Below are positions 27,295 through 36,488 of a DNA stretch of 64,000 nt, piece by piece; the stretch's first letter is position 1, and each line of letters opens with the position of its first letter. Below the pieces are notes generated by a model. The model made no database searches. It was not told the origin of the DNA and worked only from the letters and a program-made list of their open reading frames with translations. A program made the translations under genes and the position numbers. The stretch comes from Pseudomonas sp. JUb42 (GTDB lineage Bacteria; Pseudomonadota; Gammaproteobacteria; Pseudomonadales; Pseudomonadaceae): NCBI RefSeq assembly GCF_024807945.1, contig NZ_JANUFD010000001.1:620001-684000 (forward strand). Direction: 5' to 3'.

Positions 27295-28182
27295 TCAACC
27301 GCGACGGCGTAGCGCCTCGATTCGCTCTTCCAGCGGCGGATGGCTCATGAACAGGCCGGCCAGACCGTGCTTGAGGCCGCCATTGATGCCGAAGGCGGTC
27401 AGGCTGTCGGGCATCTGTACCGGCACGCCCTGTTCCGAACGCAGGCGTTGCAGGGCGCCGATCATGGCGTTGGTGCCGGCCAGGCGGGCACCGGCTTCGT
27501 CGGCGCGGTATTCGCGTTTGCGCGAGAACCACATGACGATGGTGCTGGCCAGCACACCCAGAACCAGTTCGGCGAAGATGGTCGCGATGTAGTACGCCAT
27601 GCCCTGGCCGTTTTCGTTCTTGAAGATCACCTTGTCGACGAAGTTGCCGATGATGCGGGCGAAGAACATCACGAAGGTGTTGACCACGCCCTGTACCAGC
27701 GCCAGGGTCACCATGTCGCCGTTGGCGACATGGCCGATCTCGTGGGCCAGCACCGCTTTCACTTCATCGGGTGAAAAGCGCTCCAGCAGACCCTGGCTGA
27801 CTGCGACCAGTGCGTCGTTCTTGTTCCAGCCGGTGGCGAAGGCGTTAGCCTCATAGGCCGGGAAGATACCCACTTCAGGCATCTTGATCCCTGCTTCTTT
27901 GGACAGTTGCTCAACGGTCTGCAACAGCCATTGTTCGTGACGGGTGCGCGGTTGGGTGATGATCTGGGTGCCGGTGCTCATCTTTGCCATCCACTTGGAG
28001 ATGAACAGCGAGAACAGCGAGCCTGCGAAACCAAAGACGGCGCAGAAAACCAGCAGCTGGTTGAGGTTCAGATCGACCCCATTTTTTGCCATGAACCCGT
28101 TGAAGCCGAACAGGCTCAAGGTGATGCTGGCAATCAGCACGACCGCCAGGTTAGTGGCCAAAAACAGCAAGATGCGCATCAT
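27295..28182 (-). CDS. htpX: membrane zinc metalloprotease HtpX
   Basis: A 295-residue inner-membrane M48 protease for quality control of membrane proteins. Two N-terminal transmembrane helices (about 5-25 and 38-58) precede the zinc site HEIGH ([15 protein letters not shown]) with the downstream glutamate in [13 protein letters not shown]; two more hydrophobic segments (about 160-180 and 198-215) lie between them. Upstream on the minus strand CCCCCCATCGC resembles the -10 of heat-shock sigma-32 promoters, but no well-spaced -35 is visible. Downstream of alaA on the same strand, separated by a GC-rich hairpin. Confidence 0.95.
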   Translation of the reverse strand: MMRILLFLATNLAVVLIASITLSLFGFNGFMAKNGVDLNLNQLLVFCAVFGFAGSLFSLFISKWMAKMSTGTQIITQPRTRHEQWLLQTVEQLSKEAGIKMPEVGIFPAYEANAFATGWNKNDALVAVSQGLLERFSPDEVKAVLAHEIGHVANGDMVTLALVQGVVNTFVMFFARIIGNFVDKVIFKNENGQGMAYYIATIFAELVLGVLASTIVMWFSRKREYRADEAGARLAGTNAMIGALQRLRSEQGVPVQMPDSLTAFGINGGLKHGLAGLFMSHPPLEERIEALRRRG

Positions 28183-28383
28183 GGTTGGGAAATTCTCCTG
28201 GTGACGGATATGTAACGCGATGGGGGGTATATAAGGTGATGCCCCCGGCTATTCAATAGAGGGACTATTTCAAACTGTGTCGTATGCACAGGATTCTGCA
28301 GAAGTCGTTATGCATCAACGCTTCCAGGCCTGAAGCCGTCGGGCACCGGAACATGAAAGGTTTTTCATTCGGTGTCGGGCTGT

Positions 28384-28408
28384 CCCCTGCCGCAGGAAGC
28401 GGCAGGGG
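28384..28408 (-). terminator. GC-rich hairpin after alaA
   Basis: CCCCTGCCGC and GCGGCAGGGG form a perfect 10-bp stem with a five-base loop, 11 bases past the alaA stop. It lacks a T run, so it may block RNA decay or assist termination before htpX. Confidence 0.55.
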
Positions 28409-28419
28409 AGGTCGCGATA

Positions 28420-29631
28420 TTACTGGCGGTACGACTTGAGGAAGTTGCCGATACGACCGATGGCCTGTTCCAGATCATCCACTCGCGGCAGGGTCACGAC
28501 GCGGAAGTGATCCGGCCATGGCCAGTTGAACGCCGTGCCTTGCACGATCAGCAGCTTTTCCGAGAGCAGCAGGTCGAGGGCGAATTTCTCATCGTTGAAG
28601 ATCGGGCAGACCTTCGGATCGATTTTCGGGAAGGCATACAGCGCGCCCATGGGCTTCACGCAACTGACACCAGGGATGTCGTTGAGCAGCTCCCAGGTGC
28701 GATTGCGCTGTTCCAGCAGGCGCCCAGGTGGCAGGACCAGGTCATTGATGCTCTGGTAGCCGCCCAGGGCGGTCTGGATGGCATGCTGGCTCGGTACGTT
28801 GGCGCACAAACGCATGTTGGCCAGGATATCCAGGCCTTCGATATAGCTCTGGGCGTTGTGCTTGGGCCCGGAAATCGCCAGCCAGCCCGAGCGGAAACCG
28901 GCGACCCGATAAGACTTGGACAGGCCATTGAAGGTCAGGCAGAGCAGGTCCGGCGCCAGGGACGCGGTGCTGATGTGAATGGCTTCGTCGTAGAGGATCT
29001 TGTCGTAGATCTCGTCAGAGAACACCACCAGGTTGTGCTGGCGGGCCAATTCGAGCATGCCCAGCAGCACTTCTTTGGAGTAGACGGCGCCGGTCGGGTT
29101 GTTCGGGTTGATGATGACCATGGCCTTGGTGTTCGGCGTGATCTTGGCCTTGATGTCGGCCAGATCCGGCCACCAGTTGGCCTGTTCGTCGCACAGGTAG
29201 TGCACCGGATTACCGCCGGCCAGCGCGACCGCAGCGGTCCACAGTGGGTAGTCGGGGGCCGGGATCAGGACTTCGTCACCATTGTTGAGCAGCGCCTGCA
29301 TGGACATCACGATCAGTTCGGAAACGCCGTTGCCCAGGTAGATGTCTTCGACGCCGACGCCTTCGACCTGCTTCTGCTGGTAGTACTGCATCACTGCCTT
29401 GCGCGCGCTGAACAGACCCTTGGAGTCGCTGTAGCCCTGGGCGGTCGGCAGGTTGCGGATCACGTCCTGCAGGATTTCTTCCGGCGCTTCGAAACCAAAG
29501 GGCGCCGGGTTGCCGATATTCAGCTTGAGGATACGATGGCCTTCCTCTTCCAGGCGTTTGGCGTGCTTGAGCACTGGCCCGCGAATGTCATAGCAGACGT
29601 TGGCGAGCTTGTTCGATTTGCTGACCTGCAT
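28420..29631 (-). CDS. alaA: alanine aminotransferase AlaA (PLP-dependent)
   Basis: A 403-residue class I aminotransferase. The N-terminal MQVSKSNKLANVCYDIRGPV and the motifs NPNNPTGAVYSKE, SDEIYDKILYDE and the PLP-lysine segment LSKSYRVAGFRSGW (lysine in SKSYR) match E. coli AlaA, which makes alanine from pyruvate and glutamate. The start is the ATG at 29631; upstream in-frame codons continue into the msrB promoter region and give no family sequence. It diverges from msrB, and its order with htpX, msrB and gpx is as in P. aeruginosa PA2826-PA2830 (from memory). Confidence 0.9.
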   Translation of the reverse strand: MQVSKSNKLANVCYDIRGPVLKHAKRLEEEGHRILKLNIGNPAPFGFEAPEEILQDVIRNLPTAQGYSDSKGLFSARKAVMQYYQQKQVEGVGVEDIYLGNGVSELIVMSMQALLNNGDEVLIPAPDYPLWTAAVALAGGNPVHYLCDEQANWWPDLADIKAKITPNTKAMVIINPNNPTGAVYSKEVLLGMLELARQHNLVVFSDEIYDKILYDEAIHISTASLAPDLLCLTFNGLSKSYRVAGFRSGWLAISGPKHNAQSYIEGLDILANMRLCANVPSQHAIQTALGGYQSINDLVLPPGRLLEQRNRTWELLNDIPGVSCVKPMGALYAFPKIDPKVCPIFNDEKFALDLLLSEKLLIVQGTAFNWPWPDHFRVVTLPRVDDLEQAIGRIGNFLKSYRQ

Positions 29632-29769
29632 GGTGATTGATCCTGAAAATGGACGGGCCGCGCTTGACTGAAAATGCAGCTCGTCGAACTTGACGCCTTG
29701 AAAATGGGTTTGTGTACCGCAAATGTGGGTGACAGACTGGCGTCGAACGAGGCGCAATCATACGTGCCA

Positions 29770-29804
29770 CCTGATCTGTGGAGAAGATACAGATCGGGCT
29801 TTTT
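29770..29804 (+). other. terminator-like hairpin in the msrB leader
   Basis: CCTGATCTGT pairs with ACAGATCGGG (one G-T pair) across a nine-base loop and is followed by CTTTTT. It ends 7 bases before the msrB ribosome-binding site, the position of an attenuator. No ligand-binding fold is recognised upstream of it. Confidence 0.5.
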
Positions 29805-29823
29805 CGGATTCGGAGGTGTACCT

Positions 29824-30219
29824 GTGGAAAAGCTGGACAAGACCCTGGAAGAATGGCGCGCCATGCTCGATCCCGAGCAGTACAACGTCTGTCGCCTCAA
29901 AGCCACCGAACGCCCGTTCTCCGGCAAGTACAACAGCACCAAGACCGACGGCGTCTATCATTGTGTGTGCTGCAATGAGGCGCTGTTCGATTCCTCGACC
30001 AAATTCGATTCCGGCTGCGGCTGGCCGAGTTTCTATGCGCCGCTGGAAGGCAGCGCGGTGGTCGAGATGCGCGATATCAGCCACGGCATGATCCGCACCG
30101 AAGTGGTCTGCGCAAAATGCGACGCCCACCTGGGTCACGTATTCCCTGATGGCCCGCCGCCGACCGGCCTGCGTTACTGCATCAACTCGGTATGCCTGGA
30201 TCTGGTGCCGCGAGCCTGA
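29824..30219 (+). CDS. msrB: peptide methionine-R-sulfoxide reductase MsrB
   Basis: A 131-residue repair enzyme reducing the R epimer of methionine sulfoxide in proteins. Zinc-binding CxxC pairs are CVCC and CAKC ([14 protein letters not shown]), and the catalytic cysteine is in RYCINSVCL. The start is GTG at 29824 with GGAGG seven bases upstream; earlier in-frame codons lack a site. It probably shares a stress-response neighbourhood with gpx, 114 bp downstream, and diverges from alaA. Confidence 0.95.
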   Translation: MEKLDKTLEEWRAMLDPEQYNVCRLKATERPFSGKYNSTKTDGVYHCVCCNEALFDSSTKFDSGCGWPSFYAPLEGSAVVEMRDISHGMIRTEVVCAKCDAHLGHVFPDGPPPTGLRYCINSVCLDLVPRA

Positions 30220-30272
30220 GTTCTGCCTGCGTCGGCGCTTATCGGTCTACATCAGTTTCAAGAATTGGAGTG

Positions 30273-30296
30273 CGCGCGATTAAATTGCGCGCTAAC
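30273..30296 (+). promoter_or_regulatory. OhrR/OspR-type box upstream of gpx
   Basis: GCGCGCGATTAAATTGCGCG followed by CTAAC gives, on the minus strand, TTAGCGCGCAA, the same core as in the ohr promoter at 16029-16105. It lies 38 bases before the gpx start codon. No ospR gene is present beside gpx, so OhrR encoded at 16358 is the nearest candidate regulator. Confidence 0.45.
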
Positions 30297-30333
30297 TTCA
30301 TCCGCTACATCTCTGTATGCACGAGGCGCCGCC

Positions 30334-30816
30334 ATGACTGACATCCTGCTGAGCATTCCCTGCACCACCATCAAGGGTGAGCAAAAGACCCTGGCGGATT
30401 ACGCTGGCAAGGCCGTGCTGGTGGTCAATACCGCTAGCAAGTGCGGCTTCACCCCGCAATATAAGGGTCTTGAGCAATTGTGGCAGGACTACAAGGACAA
30501 GGGCCTGGTGGTGTTGGGCTTCCCCTGCAACCAGTTCGGCAAGCAGGAGCCGGGCAACGAAGGGGCGATTTCCGAGTTCTGCGAACTGAATTTCGGTGTC
30601 AGCTTCCCGCTGTTCAAGAAGATCGACGTCAATGGCAGTGACGCCCACCCACTGTTCGTCCAGCTGAAAAAGCGCGCTCCCGGCGTGCTGGGTTCTGAAC
30701 GCATCAAGTGGAACTTCACCAAGTTCCTCATCGGCAAGGATGGCAAGCTGGTCAAGCGTTTTGCGCCGCTGACCAAGCCGGAAGATCTGAGCAAAGAGAT
30801 CGAGGCGTTGCTCTGA
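30334..30816 (+). CDS. glutathione peroxidase family thiol peroxidase
   Basis: A 160-residue cytoplasmic peroxidase of the GPx fold with cysteine in place of selenocysteine. The active site is NTASKCGFTPQ (peroxidatic cysteine near residue 37), followed by FPCNQFGKQEPG with the resolving cysteine region and the tryptophan motif KWNFTKFLIG. Bacterial members usually use thioredoxin. Upstream is an OhrR/OspR-like box, suggesting induction by organic peroxides. A REP pair follows the stop within five bases. Confidence 0.94.
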   Translation: MTDILLSIPCTTIKGEQKTLADYAGKAVLVVNTASKCGFTPQYKGLEQLWQDYKDKGLVVLGFPCNQFGKQEPGNEGAISEFCELNFGVSFPLFKKIDVNGSDAHPLFVQLKKRAPGVLGSERIKWNFTKFLIGKDGKLVKRFAPLTKPEDLSKEIEALL

Positions 30817-30820
30817 TCGG

Positions 30821-30910
30821 GCGGGACCGGCTTTAGCCGGGAAAGCGATATTTCAGACGCCTGATAGGTATTGGCTGTACTGATGCCTTCCCGGCTAAAG
30901 CCGGTCCCAC
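30821..30910. repeat. paired REP palindrome, CCGGCTTTAGCCGGG family
   Basis: Facing arms GGGACCGGCTTTAGCCGGGA and its complement, 90 bp in all, fill the whole gap between the convergent gpx and sagS genes. In P. aeruginosa this position holds ospR. Confidence 0.9.
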
Positions 30911-30917
30911 AAATGAT

Positions 30918-33254
30918 CTATGTCTGTGTCACCGGTATCCACTGATCCAGCAAATGGATCAATTCTCCCTTCCTGAACGGTTTGGCCAGGTAATCGCTCA
31001 TGCCCGATGCACGGCAGCGCTCCCGTTCCTCGGGCATGGCGTTGGCGGTCAGGGCGATGATCGGCAGGTCGGGCCAGCGGCCGCTGCGGCGAATCTGCCG
31101 GGTGGCTTCGTAGCCATCCATCACCGGCATGTTGCAGTCCATCAGCACCAGATCGAATGCGCTGCTTTCCAGGCAATCCAAGGCTTCGACACCATGACTG
31201 GCCACCGTCACATCGCAGCCCAGCTTGCTCAGCATGCCCTTGGCCACCAGTTGGTTGACCGGGTTGTCCTCCACCAGAAGAATATTTGAGCGGCGCAGCG
31301 GGGTGAAGGCTTCCGGCGGTACCTCGATGGCCGTGGGCTCGACCTCATGCAGGACCCGGCTCAGGGTTTGGTACAAGGTATTGCGTGCCAGTGGGCGAGC
31401 CTGCTGTTGGAGCGGGGCCAAGGCACTGAGTTGGTCGCCGGGCATGAAGTTGCCATAGGCGGTGACCAACAGGATCGGCACGTTGGTGCCTGGGCGCATG
31501 CCGAGCAGGCATTCGGGGCAGTCAGTGATCAACAGATCGGGCAGGCCATCCATTTGCAGGCCGGGGGAGTGCTCATCGCGGCCCCAGCGTTTGTAATCGA
31601 TACCCCAGGCGGGCAGCAGGCTGCCCAGTAGCTCCGACAGACCGCTGTTTGCGGCGCTGACCACCACCACCCGACCGCGCAGTAAGGGTGTCGCGCAGGC
31701 CGGCTGGTGTACGGGCAGCGGCAGTTCGGCACAGAAGCGGCTGCCCAGGCCTGTCTGGGATTGAATGCTCAGGTAGCCATTCATCGCCTCGCACAGATTA
31801 TGGGTCAGCGCCAGGCCCAGGCCGGTGCCGCCAAACTGGCGGGTAATCGCAGCTTCAGCCTGGGTGAAGGGCTGGAAAATCCGCGCCTGGGCATCCTGGG
31901 CGATACCGATACCGGTGTCGCAGACTTCGATACGCACCCGATCCGCCTGGTTGTCATGTTCAAGGCGTACATCGACACGCCCGCTGCGGGTGAATTTAAG
32001 GGCATTGGACAGCAGGTTGCTGACAATCTGCCGGACCCGCGTTGGGTCGCCCAGGACCATGGCCGGAAAGTCCGGAGCAATCAGGCAGGTGAGTTCGACG
32101 CTGGGGGCGGCGTTCTGCGACAGCAGGTTGGCGGTGTCCTCGATCAGGCTGCCGAGGTCGAAAGGGATACGCTCCATTTCCAGTTGCCCGGCATTGAATT
32201 TGGACAGGTCGAGAATATCGTTGAGCAGTTCCACCAGGACCTTGCCCGAGTCGTGGGCGATCGACAGTTGCTGGCGCTGTTCGGCGTTCAAAGGCCCGTC
32301 CATGGACAGCGCGAGCATGCCCAGCAGGCCATTGAGCGGCGTGCGAATCTCATGGCTCATGTTGGCCAGGAACGCCGAGCGCGCATGGGCCATGTCCAGG
32401 GCGGTGCTGCGGGCGATCTGCAGTTCTTCATTGGACTGGCTCAGACGCAGGTTACTGGCCTTGAGCTCGGTGGTACGGGCGGAAACGATGTCTTCCAGTT
32501 CATTGAGGTGATCGGTCAGGCGGTCTTCGGCTTCGCGCCGGCGAATGAACTCGGTGGTGACGTTCTCGAACTGTTGATTGGCCACCCGCACCAGTACGCC
32601 GATCTCGTCGTTTTCGTGGCTGGGCGGGCAGGGCAGGGGCGCCTGGCTTGGGTCGCGTGGGTCGCGTTTGCTCAGGGAGCGGATCACTTCCACCAGCGGC
32701 CGGGTCAGGTTGACGTAGAAAATGATCAACAGAATGCCGGCCAGGGCCAGGCTGCGCACAAAACCGTTGATCAGCGTGATCTGGGCGCGCTTGAGGAAAC
32801 GGCTGCCGAAGGTGTAGGTGTCGACGTTCAGGCGCAGGCTGCCGATGAATTCGGTGGGCATGTGGTCCAGGTGCAGGATGTCTTCGAACTGGCGGCTTTC
32901 ACCGAACAGGAAGTCGCTGACCATGCGGTAGCGGCTCTGGGCGAAAGGCCGCTCGACACTGGATAACACCACATTATTGTTGTCGCTCAGGCGCGCACCG
33001 ACCACGGCTGGGGATTGCAGCAGCCCCAGGGTCAGTTCCTGGGCCAGTTCGGCGTCGATGTTGTAGGCGATACGTGATGCGGTGTTGTGACTGATTTGCA
33101 GCAGCGCGCGAATTTCACGATCGATGGAGGCGTCTTCGCTGGCATAATCGAGGGCAATCTGCACCAGGCTGAGTAATGTCCCGAGAACGAAGCCGACCAG
33201 CACCGTGGTGCGCGCCTGCTTGTATGACAGTCGGTTGGTGAATGCGATATCCAT
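30918..33254 (-). CDS. sagS: hybrid sensor kinase SagS
   Basis: A 778-residue hybrid histidine kinase. Transmembrane helices at about 15-35 and 163-182 flank a periplasmic sensor region. A HAMP-like segment, a DHp domain with H301 (ANMSHEIRTPLNG) and an ATPase domain (NLLSNALKFT, DTGIGIA, GGTGLGLAL) follow. A degenerate receiver-like stretch (about 530-650) precedes the true receiver with D706 (LVLMDCNMPVMDG) and KPF. In P. aeruginosa SagS (786 residues, PA2824 from memory), encoded beside ospR and gpx, controls the switch to biofilm growth and feeds into HptB and BfiSR. Synteny and length support orthology. The start at 33254 gives MDIAFTNRLSYKQARTT. Confidence 0.88.
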   Translation of the reverse strand: MDIAFTNRLSYKQARTTVLVGFVLGTLLSLVQIALDYASEDASIDREIRALLQISHNTASRIAYNIDAELAQELTLGLLQSPAVVGARLSDNNNVVLSSVERPFAQSRYRMVSDFLFGESRQFEDILHLDHMPTEFIGSLRLNVDTYTFGSRFLKRAQITLINGFVRSLALAGILLIIFYVNLTRPLVEVIRSLSKRDPRDPSQAPLPCPPSHENDEIGVLVRVANQQFENVTTEFIRRREAEDRLTDHLNELEDIVSARTTELKASNLRLSQSNEELQIARSTALDMAHARSAFLANMSHEIRTPLNGLLGMLALSMDGPLNAEQRQQLSIAHDSGKVLVELLNDILDLSKFNAGQLEMERIPFDLGSLIEDTANLLSQNAAPSVELTCLIAPDFPAMVLGDPTRVRQIVSNLLSNALKFTRSGRVDVRLEHDNQADRVRIEVCDTGIGIAQDAQARIFQPFTQAEAAITRQFGGTGLGLALTHNLCEAMNGYLSIQSQTGLGSRFCAELPLPVHQPACATPLLRGRVVVVSAANSGLSELLGSLLPAWGIDYKRWGRDEHSPGLQMDGLPDLLITDCPECLLGMRPGTNVPILLVTAYGNFMPGDQLSALAPLQQQARPLARNTLYQTLSRVLHEVEPTAIEVPPEAFTPLRRSNILLVEDNPVNQLVAKGMLSKLGCDVTVASHGVEALDCLESSAFDLVLMDCNMPVMDGYEATRQIRRSGRWPDLPIIALTANAMPEERERCRASGMSDYLAKPFRKGELIHLLDQWIPVTQT

Positions 33255-33339
33255 GATGCACTGCCACTTCCGGGGTCCATTGCGGGGCAAGCATAGCTGA
33301 TGGGCCCAGCCTTTAATAAGTTAAATCCAAGGAGACATA

Positions 33340-34230
33340 GTGGACTCTCGATTGAATGCTTTTCTGGAGCGTGCCGAATCCGTTCTGGCGCGCCTGGAGC
33401 CGTTGCTACCCGCTCAGCGTGAATCCATCGACTGGAACGAGAGCCTGGCCGCGCGCTGGGTTCGCGAGGGCCGTACCGGTTACTTGATGCCGCTGGAAGT
33501 CAGCCTGGACATGCGCCTGTCGGACCTGATCGGCGTTGACCGCCAGTGCGAGCAACTGGGCCGCAACACCCGCCAGTTTCTCGACGGCATGCCCGCCAAC
33601 CACGCGCTGCTCTGGGGTTCACGCGGCACCGGCAAATCCTCGCTGATTCGCGCGCTGCTGGCCGAACACGCCGCCGACGGCCTGCGCCTGATCGAAATCG
33701 AGCGCGACCACTTGGGCGACCTGCCGCGGGTGGTCGAGGCCTTGCAGAAGCTGCCGCAGCGTTTCGTGCTGTTTTGCGACGACTTGTCTTTCGAGTCGGG
33801 TGAGGGTGATTACCGCGTACTCAAGAGTGTGCTCGATGGCTCCCTGGAACAGGCGCCAGACAACGTCTTGCTGTACGCCACGTCCAACCGTCGCCACTTG
33901 GTGCCGGAAAAGGAAAGCGACAACGAGAACTGGAAACACGTCGACGGCGAGCTGCATCCAAGTGAGGCGGTCGAGGACAAGATCGCCCTGTCCGACCGGT
34001 TCGGCCTGTGGCTGTCGTTCTACCCCTTCACCCAGGAACACTTCCTCAATGTGGTCGAACACTGGATCGGCCAGTTGGCCGCCAAGGCCGGCCTGAGCTG
34101 GCAGCGCGACGAGGAACTGGACATCCTGGCCGTGCGCTGGGCCACCGGGCGCGGTAATCGCAACGGCCGCTGTGCCTATCAGTTCGCCCGCTATTGGGTT
34201 GGCCTGAAACTGCTGGAGCAACCGCAATGA
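33340..34230 (+). CDS. DUF815-family AAA ATP-binding protein
   Basis: A 296-residue P-loop ATPase. Walker A is GSRGTGKSS (about residue 92), Walker B is FVLFCDDLSFE, and the family block NVLLYATSNRRHLVPE, then ESDNENWKHVDGELHPSE, is characteristic of DUF815, a AAA+ related group of unknown role. The start is GTG with AAGGAG six bases upstream. The stop overlaps the next gene (ATGA), so it is translated together with the methionine sulfoxide reductase gene. It diverges from sagS. Confidence 0.85.
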   Translation: MDSRLNAFLERAESVLARLEPLLPAQRESIDWNESLAARWVREGRTGYLMPLEVSLDMRLSDLIGVDRQCEQLGRNTRQFLDGMPANHALLWGSRGTGKSSLIRALLAEHAADGLRLIEIERDHLGDLPRVVEALQKLPQRFVLFCDDLSFESGEGDYRVLKSVLDGSLEQAPDNVLLYATSNRRHLVPEKESDNENWKHVDGELHPSEAVEDKIALSDRFGLWLSFYPFTQEHFLNVVEHWIGQLAAKAGLSWQRDEELDILAVRWATGRGNRNGRCAYQFARYWVGLKLLEQPQ

Positions 34231-34709
34231 TTGATCTGCAAGCCAGTGGCAAGGGGCTGGACGGCTATGGCCTGTTGACGGCGCAATTGGAGTCGTTGCT
34301 GGCCGGCGAGCGCGATCTGATCGCCAACGCCGCGCAGTTCTCGGCTTTCCTTTATACCCAGATGGATGATCTGAACTGGGCCGGTTTCTATTTCAATCGC
34401 GATGAAGAGCTGGTGTTGGGACCGTTCCAGGGGCAGATCGCCTGCGTACGCATTGCTATCGGTCGCGGTGTCTGCGGCACGGCCGCTGCAACCCGGCAGA
34501 CTCAGCGCGTTGAAGATGTTCACGCCTTTGCCGGGCACATTGCCTGCGACAGCGCGTCGAACAGCGAGCTGGTGGTGCCGTTGATCAAGGATGGGCGACT
34601 ACTGGGTGTGCTGGATCTGGACAGCCCGAGCGTAGGGCGTTTCAGCGAGGAGGATCAGGCGGGAGTGGAAAAGCTGGTAGAAATCTTTCTGCGTCTGACC
34701 GACTGCTGA
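34227..34709 (+). CDS. msrC: free methionine-R-sulfoxide reductase (GAF domain)
   Basis: A 160-residue single GAF-domain enzyme that reduces free methionine-R-sulfoxide. Three cysteines, C73, C83 and C107 (QIACVRIAIGRGVCGTAA; HIACDSASNSE), have the same spacing as the catalytic C84, C94 and C118 of E. coli fRMsr. The N-terminal LNWAGFYF and C-terminal LVVPLIKDGRLLGVLDLDSP complete the GAF fold. Translational overlap with the DUF815 gene suggests a shared operon, though no functional link is known. It complements msrB at 29.8 kb. Confidence 0.93.
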   Translation: MIDLQASGKGLDGYGLLTAQLESLLAGERDLIANAAQFSAFLYTQMDDLNWAGFYFNRDEELVLGPFQGQIACVRIAIGRGVCGTAAATRQTQRVEDVHAFAGHIACDSASNSELVVPLIKDGRLLGVLDLDSPSVGRFSEEDQAGVEKLVEIFLRLTDC

Positions 34710-34761
34710 GTCGGTCATTGACCGCGGCGCAGGACCGGATGGTCGTGCGCCGCGTGGCTTA

Positions 34762-35532
34762 TCAGTCGTAGATAACCTTTTTCTTCCATTCCGATTCGGA
34801 GTCGTCCGCCTTCAGACCTTCGGTCAGGGCGTTTTCGTCGTCTTCGGTCGGCGCAATGTTGGTCAGGACCATGGAGTTGGCGCGGGCCAGTTGTTTTTCC
34901 ATGGCGATCAGCGCCTGCTGATAGGTGACCGGGTCCGGCTGGTTGCGCAGGTACTGCACGCCACGCTCGAAGGCCAGACGCGCCTGACCGGGCTGATCGT
35001 TGCTCAGCGCCGCCTGGCCCAGGTTATTGAAGAACTCGATGTGCAGCATGACCAGGATATTGCGGATCTCGCGAATCCAGTGCTTGGCTTCGTTGGTCAT
35101 CAGGAAGCCGTCATGGGCGGCGCGAGTGACTTGGCCATGCAGGGCTTCAAGCAGGAAGCGCACGTCCTTGGCCTTGGCTTCGGTGAGGATCGGGCTCGGC
35201 GGGTTATTCACCGGGATGCCTTCGCCCTTGGCCACCAGTTCGGACAGCTCGGCCGCGCGCGACTTGAGCTGGTCGTTGTGCTTGTCCATGTTCTGCATGC
35301 GCTGGATGACATTAAGCTCAAGGCGGGTCATCAGCAGCTTGAGTGCCGGCGTCACCAGTTGCCCTGGGAATGTCTCCGAGATTTCGCCGCAACGACGCAG
35401 TCGGTCGGTGAGTTCCAGTTTGCTCCTGGCCTTCTCGACCTTGTTGTTCTCAGCGACGTGGTTCAAGTAGCCGATCGCGATCAGGAGTGCGATGCCAGCT
35501 ACTACCATCAGTGTGATCATGAGTGGTGTCAC
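34762..35532 (-). CDS. conserved hypothetical membrane-anchored protein
   Basis: A 256-residue protein with one N-terminal transmembrane helix (about 4-24, LMITLMVVAGIALLIAIGYL) and a long soluble helical domain. It has a central coiled-coil-like stretch (RLELNVIQRMQNMDKHNDQL) and TPR-like helices near 175-215 (QPGQARLAFERGVQYLRNQP). I do not recognise a function. The GTG at 35532 has GAAGAGG eight bases upstream; an ATG four codons later is an alternative. It converges on the msrC gene and faces the tRNA cluster upstream. Confidence 0.75.
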   Translation of the reverse strand: MTPLMITLMVVAGIALLIAIGYLNHVAENNKVEKARSKLELTDRLRRCGEISETFPGQLVTPALKLLMTRLELNVIQRMQNMDKHNDQLKSRAAELSELVAKGEGIPVNNPPSPILTEAKAKDVRFLLEALHGQVTRAAHDGFLMTNEAKHWIREIRNILVMLHIEFFNNLGQAALSNDQPGQARLAFERGVQYLRNQPDPVTYQQALIAMEKQLARANSMVLTNIAPTEDDENALTEGLKADDSESEWKKKVIYD

Positions 35533-35728
35533 CGCGCTAACCTCTTCTTTTAATCCAAGTGTATTGCGCGAGTGTAGTGGCTAAGCACTATTGCGCATAG
35601 ATGTACCTGTCGGAGTTCGCAACTAATTGACGTCATGCAGGTGACGGTTAACAGAATCCTTCATCTATATGCCTGAAAATCCCAGAAGGCGGTGAAGTCA
35701 TTGATTTAAATAAATTTTCAGATGGGGG

Positions 35729-35757
35729 TTGACGACCCCCCAATCCATCCATAGAAT
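35729..35757 (+). promoter_or_regulatory. tRNA operon promoter
   Basis: TTGACG (35729-35734), a 17-base spacer and TAGAAT (35752-35757) are followed by a GC-rich GCGCGCC discriminator typical of stringently controlled stable-RNA promoters. A GGGGGT...ACCCCC dyad overlaps the -35. The first tRNA begins 63 bases downstream. Confidence 0.8.
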
Positions 35758-35819
35758 GCGCGCCACTTACAGCGTAAAGCACACAGCGTAGCGCAGTAAG
35801 TAGTGAATGTTGTACGTGT

Positions 35820-35895
35820 GTCCCCTTCGTCTAGTGGCCTAGGACACCGCCCTTTCACGGCGGTAACAGGGGTTCGAGTCCCCTAGGGGACGCCA
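35820..35895 (+). tRNA. tRNA-Glu (TTC), copy 1
   Basis: A 76-nt cloverleaf: GTCCCCT/AGGGGAC acceptor, anticodon loop CTTTCAC with TTC, T loop TTCGAGTC, and encoded CCA. Identical to copy 2 at 36076. Confidence 0.97.
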
Positions 35896-35899
35896 CATT

Positions 35900-35975
<76 letters not shown>

Positions 35976-36075
35976 AATTTAACAATGTTGTCTTCGGGCA
36001 GGATTGTAGTGAAATCAGAACACGATCATTGGTCGGGTTTTGAACTCTGGAACATCACCATATGTTCCGGGCAGC

Positions 36076-36151
36076 GTCCCCTTCGTCTAGTGGCCTAGGA
36101 CACCGCCCTTTCACGGCGGTAACAGGGGTTCGAGTCCCCTAGGGGACGCCA
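36076..36151 (+). tRNA. tRNA-Glu (TTC), copy 2
   Basis: Identical in sequence to the copy at 35820, 100 bases after the first tRNA-Gly. Confidence 0.97.
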
Positions 36152-36154
36152 TTT

Positions 36155-36230
<76 letters not shown>

Positions 36231-36237
36231 TTTATAT

Positions 36238-36268
36238 AAAAACGCCGCTCAATAGAGCGGCGTTTTTA
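36238..36268 (+). terminator. terminator of the tRNA operon
   Basis: AACGCCGCTC and GAGCGGCGTT stem with an AATA loop and a T5 tail, seven bases after the last CCA. Confidence 0.92.
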
Positions 36269-36488
36269 TTTGTCTGCGTTTTATCGAAATCAAATCAGCC
36301 TCCGATGAATCTTCGATATTTGCATAGAACAAAAATGCATTATTTTTATAATCAGCAAGATGCTACGGTTAACGACCGCCGCTGAACGACTGTTGTCGCA
36401 AGGCTGGCGTACAGTCGGCCACCGCACGAGCGGACCCGGAATCTTCAAGTGATCCGGCTCCCTGTGAGCTCGCGCAGGCTATCTATAT

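Noticed and set aside
28183..28260. Sigma-32 heat-shock promoter for htpX
   Set aside because: CCCCCCATCGC resembles the -10 element, but no CTTGAA-type -35 lies at the required 13-17 base distance, so I did not list it as a feature.
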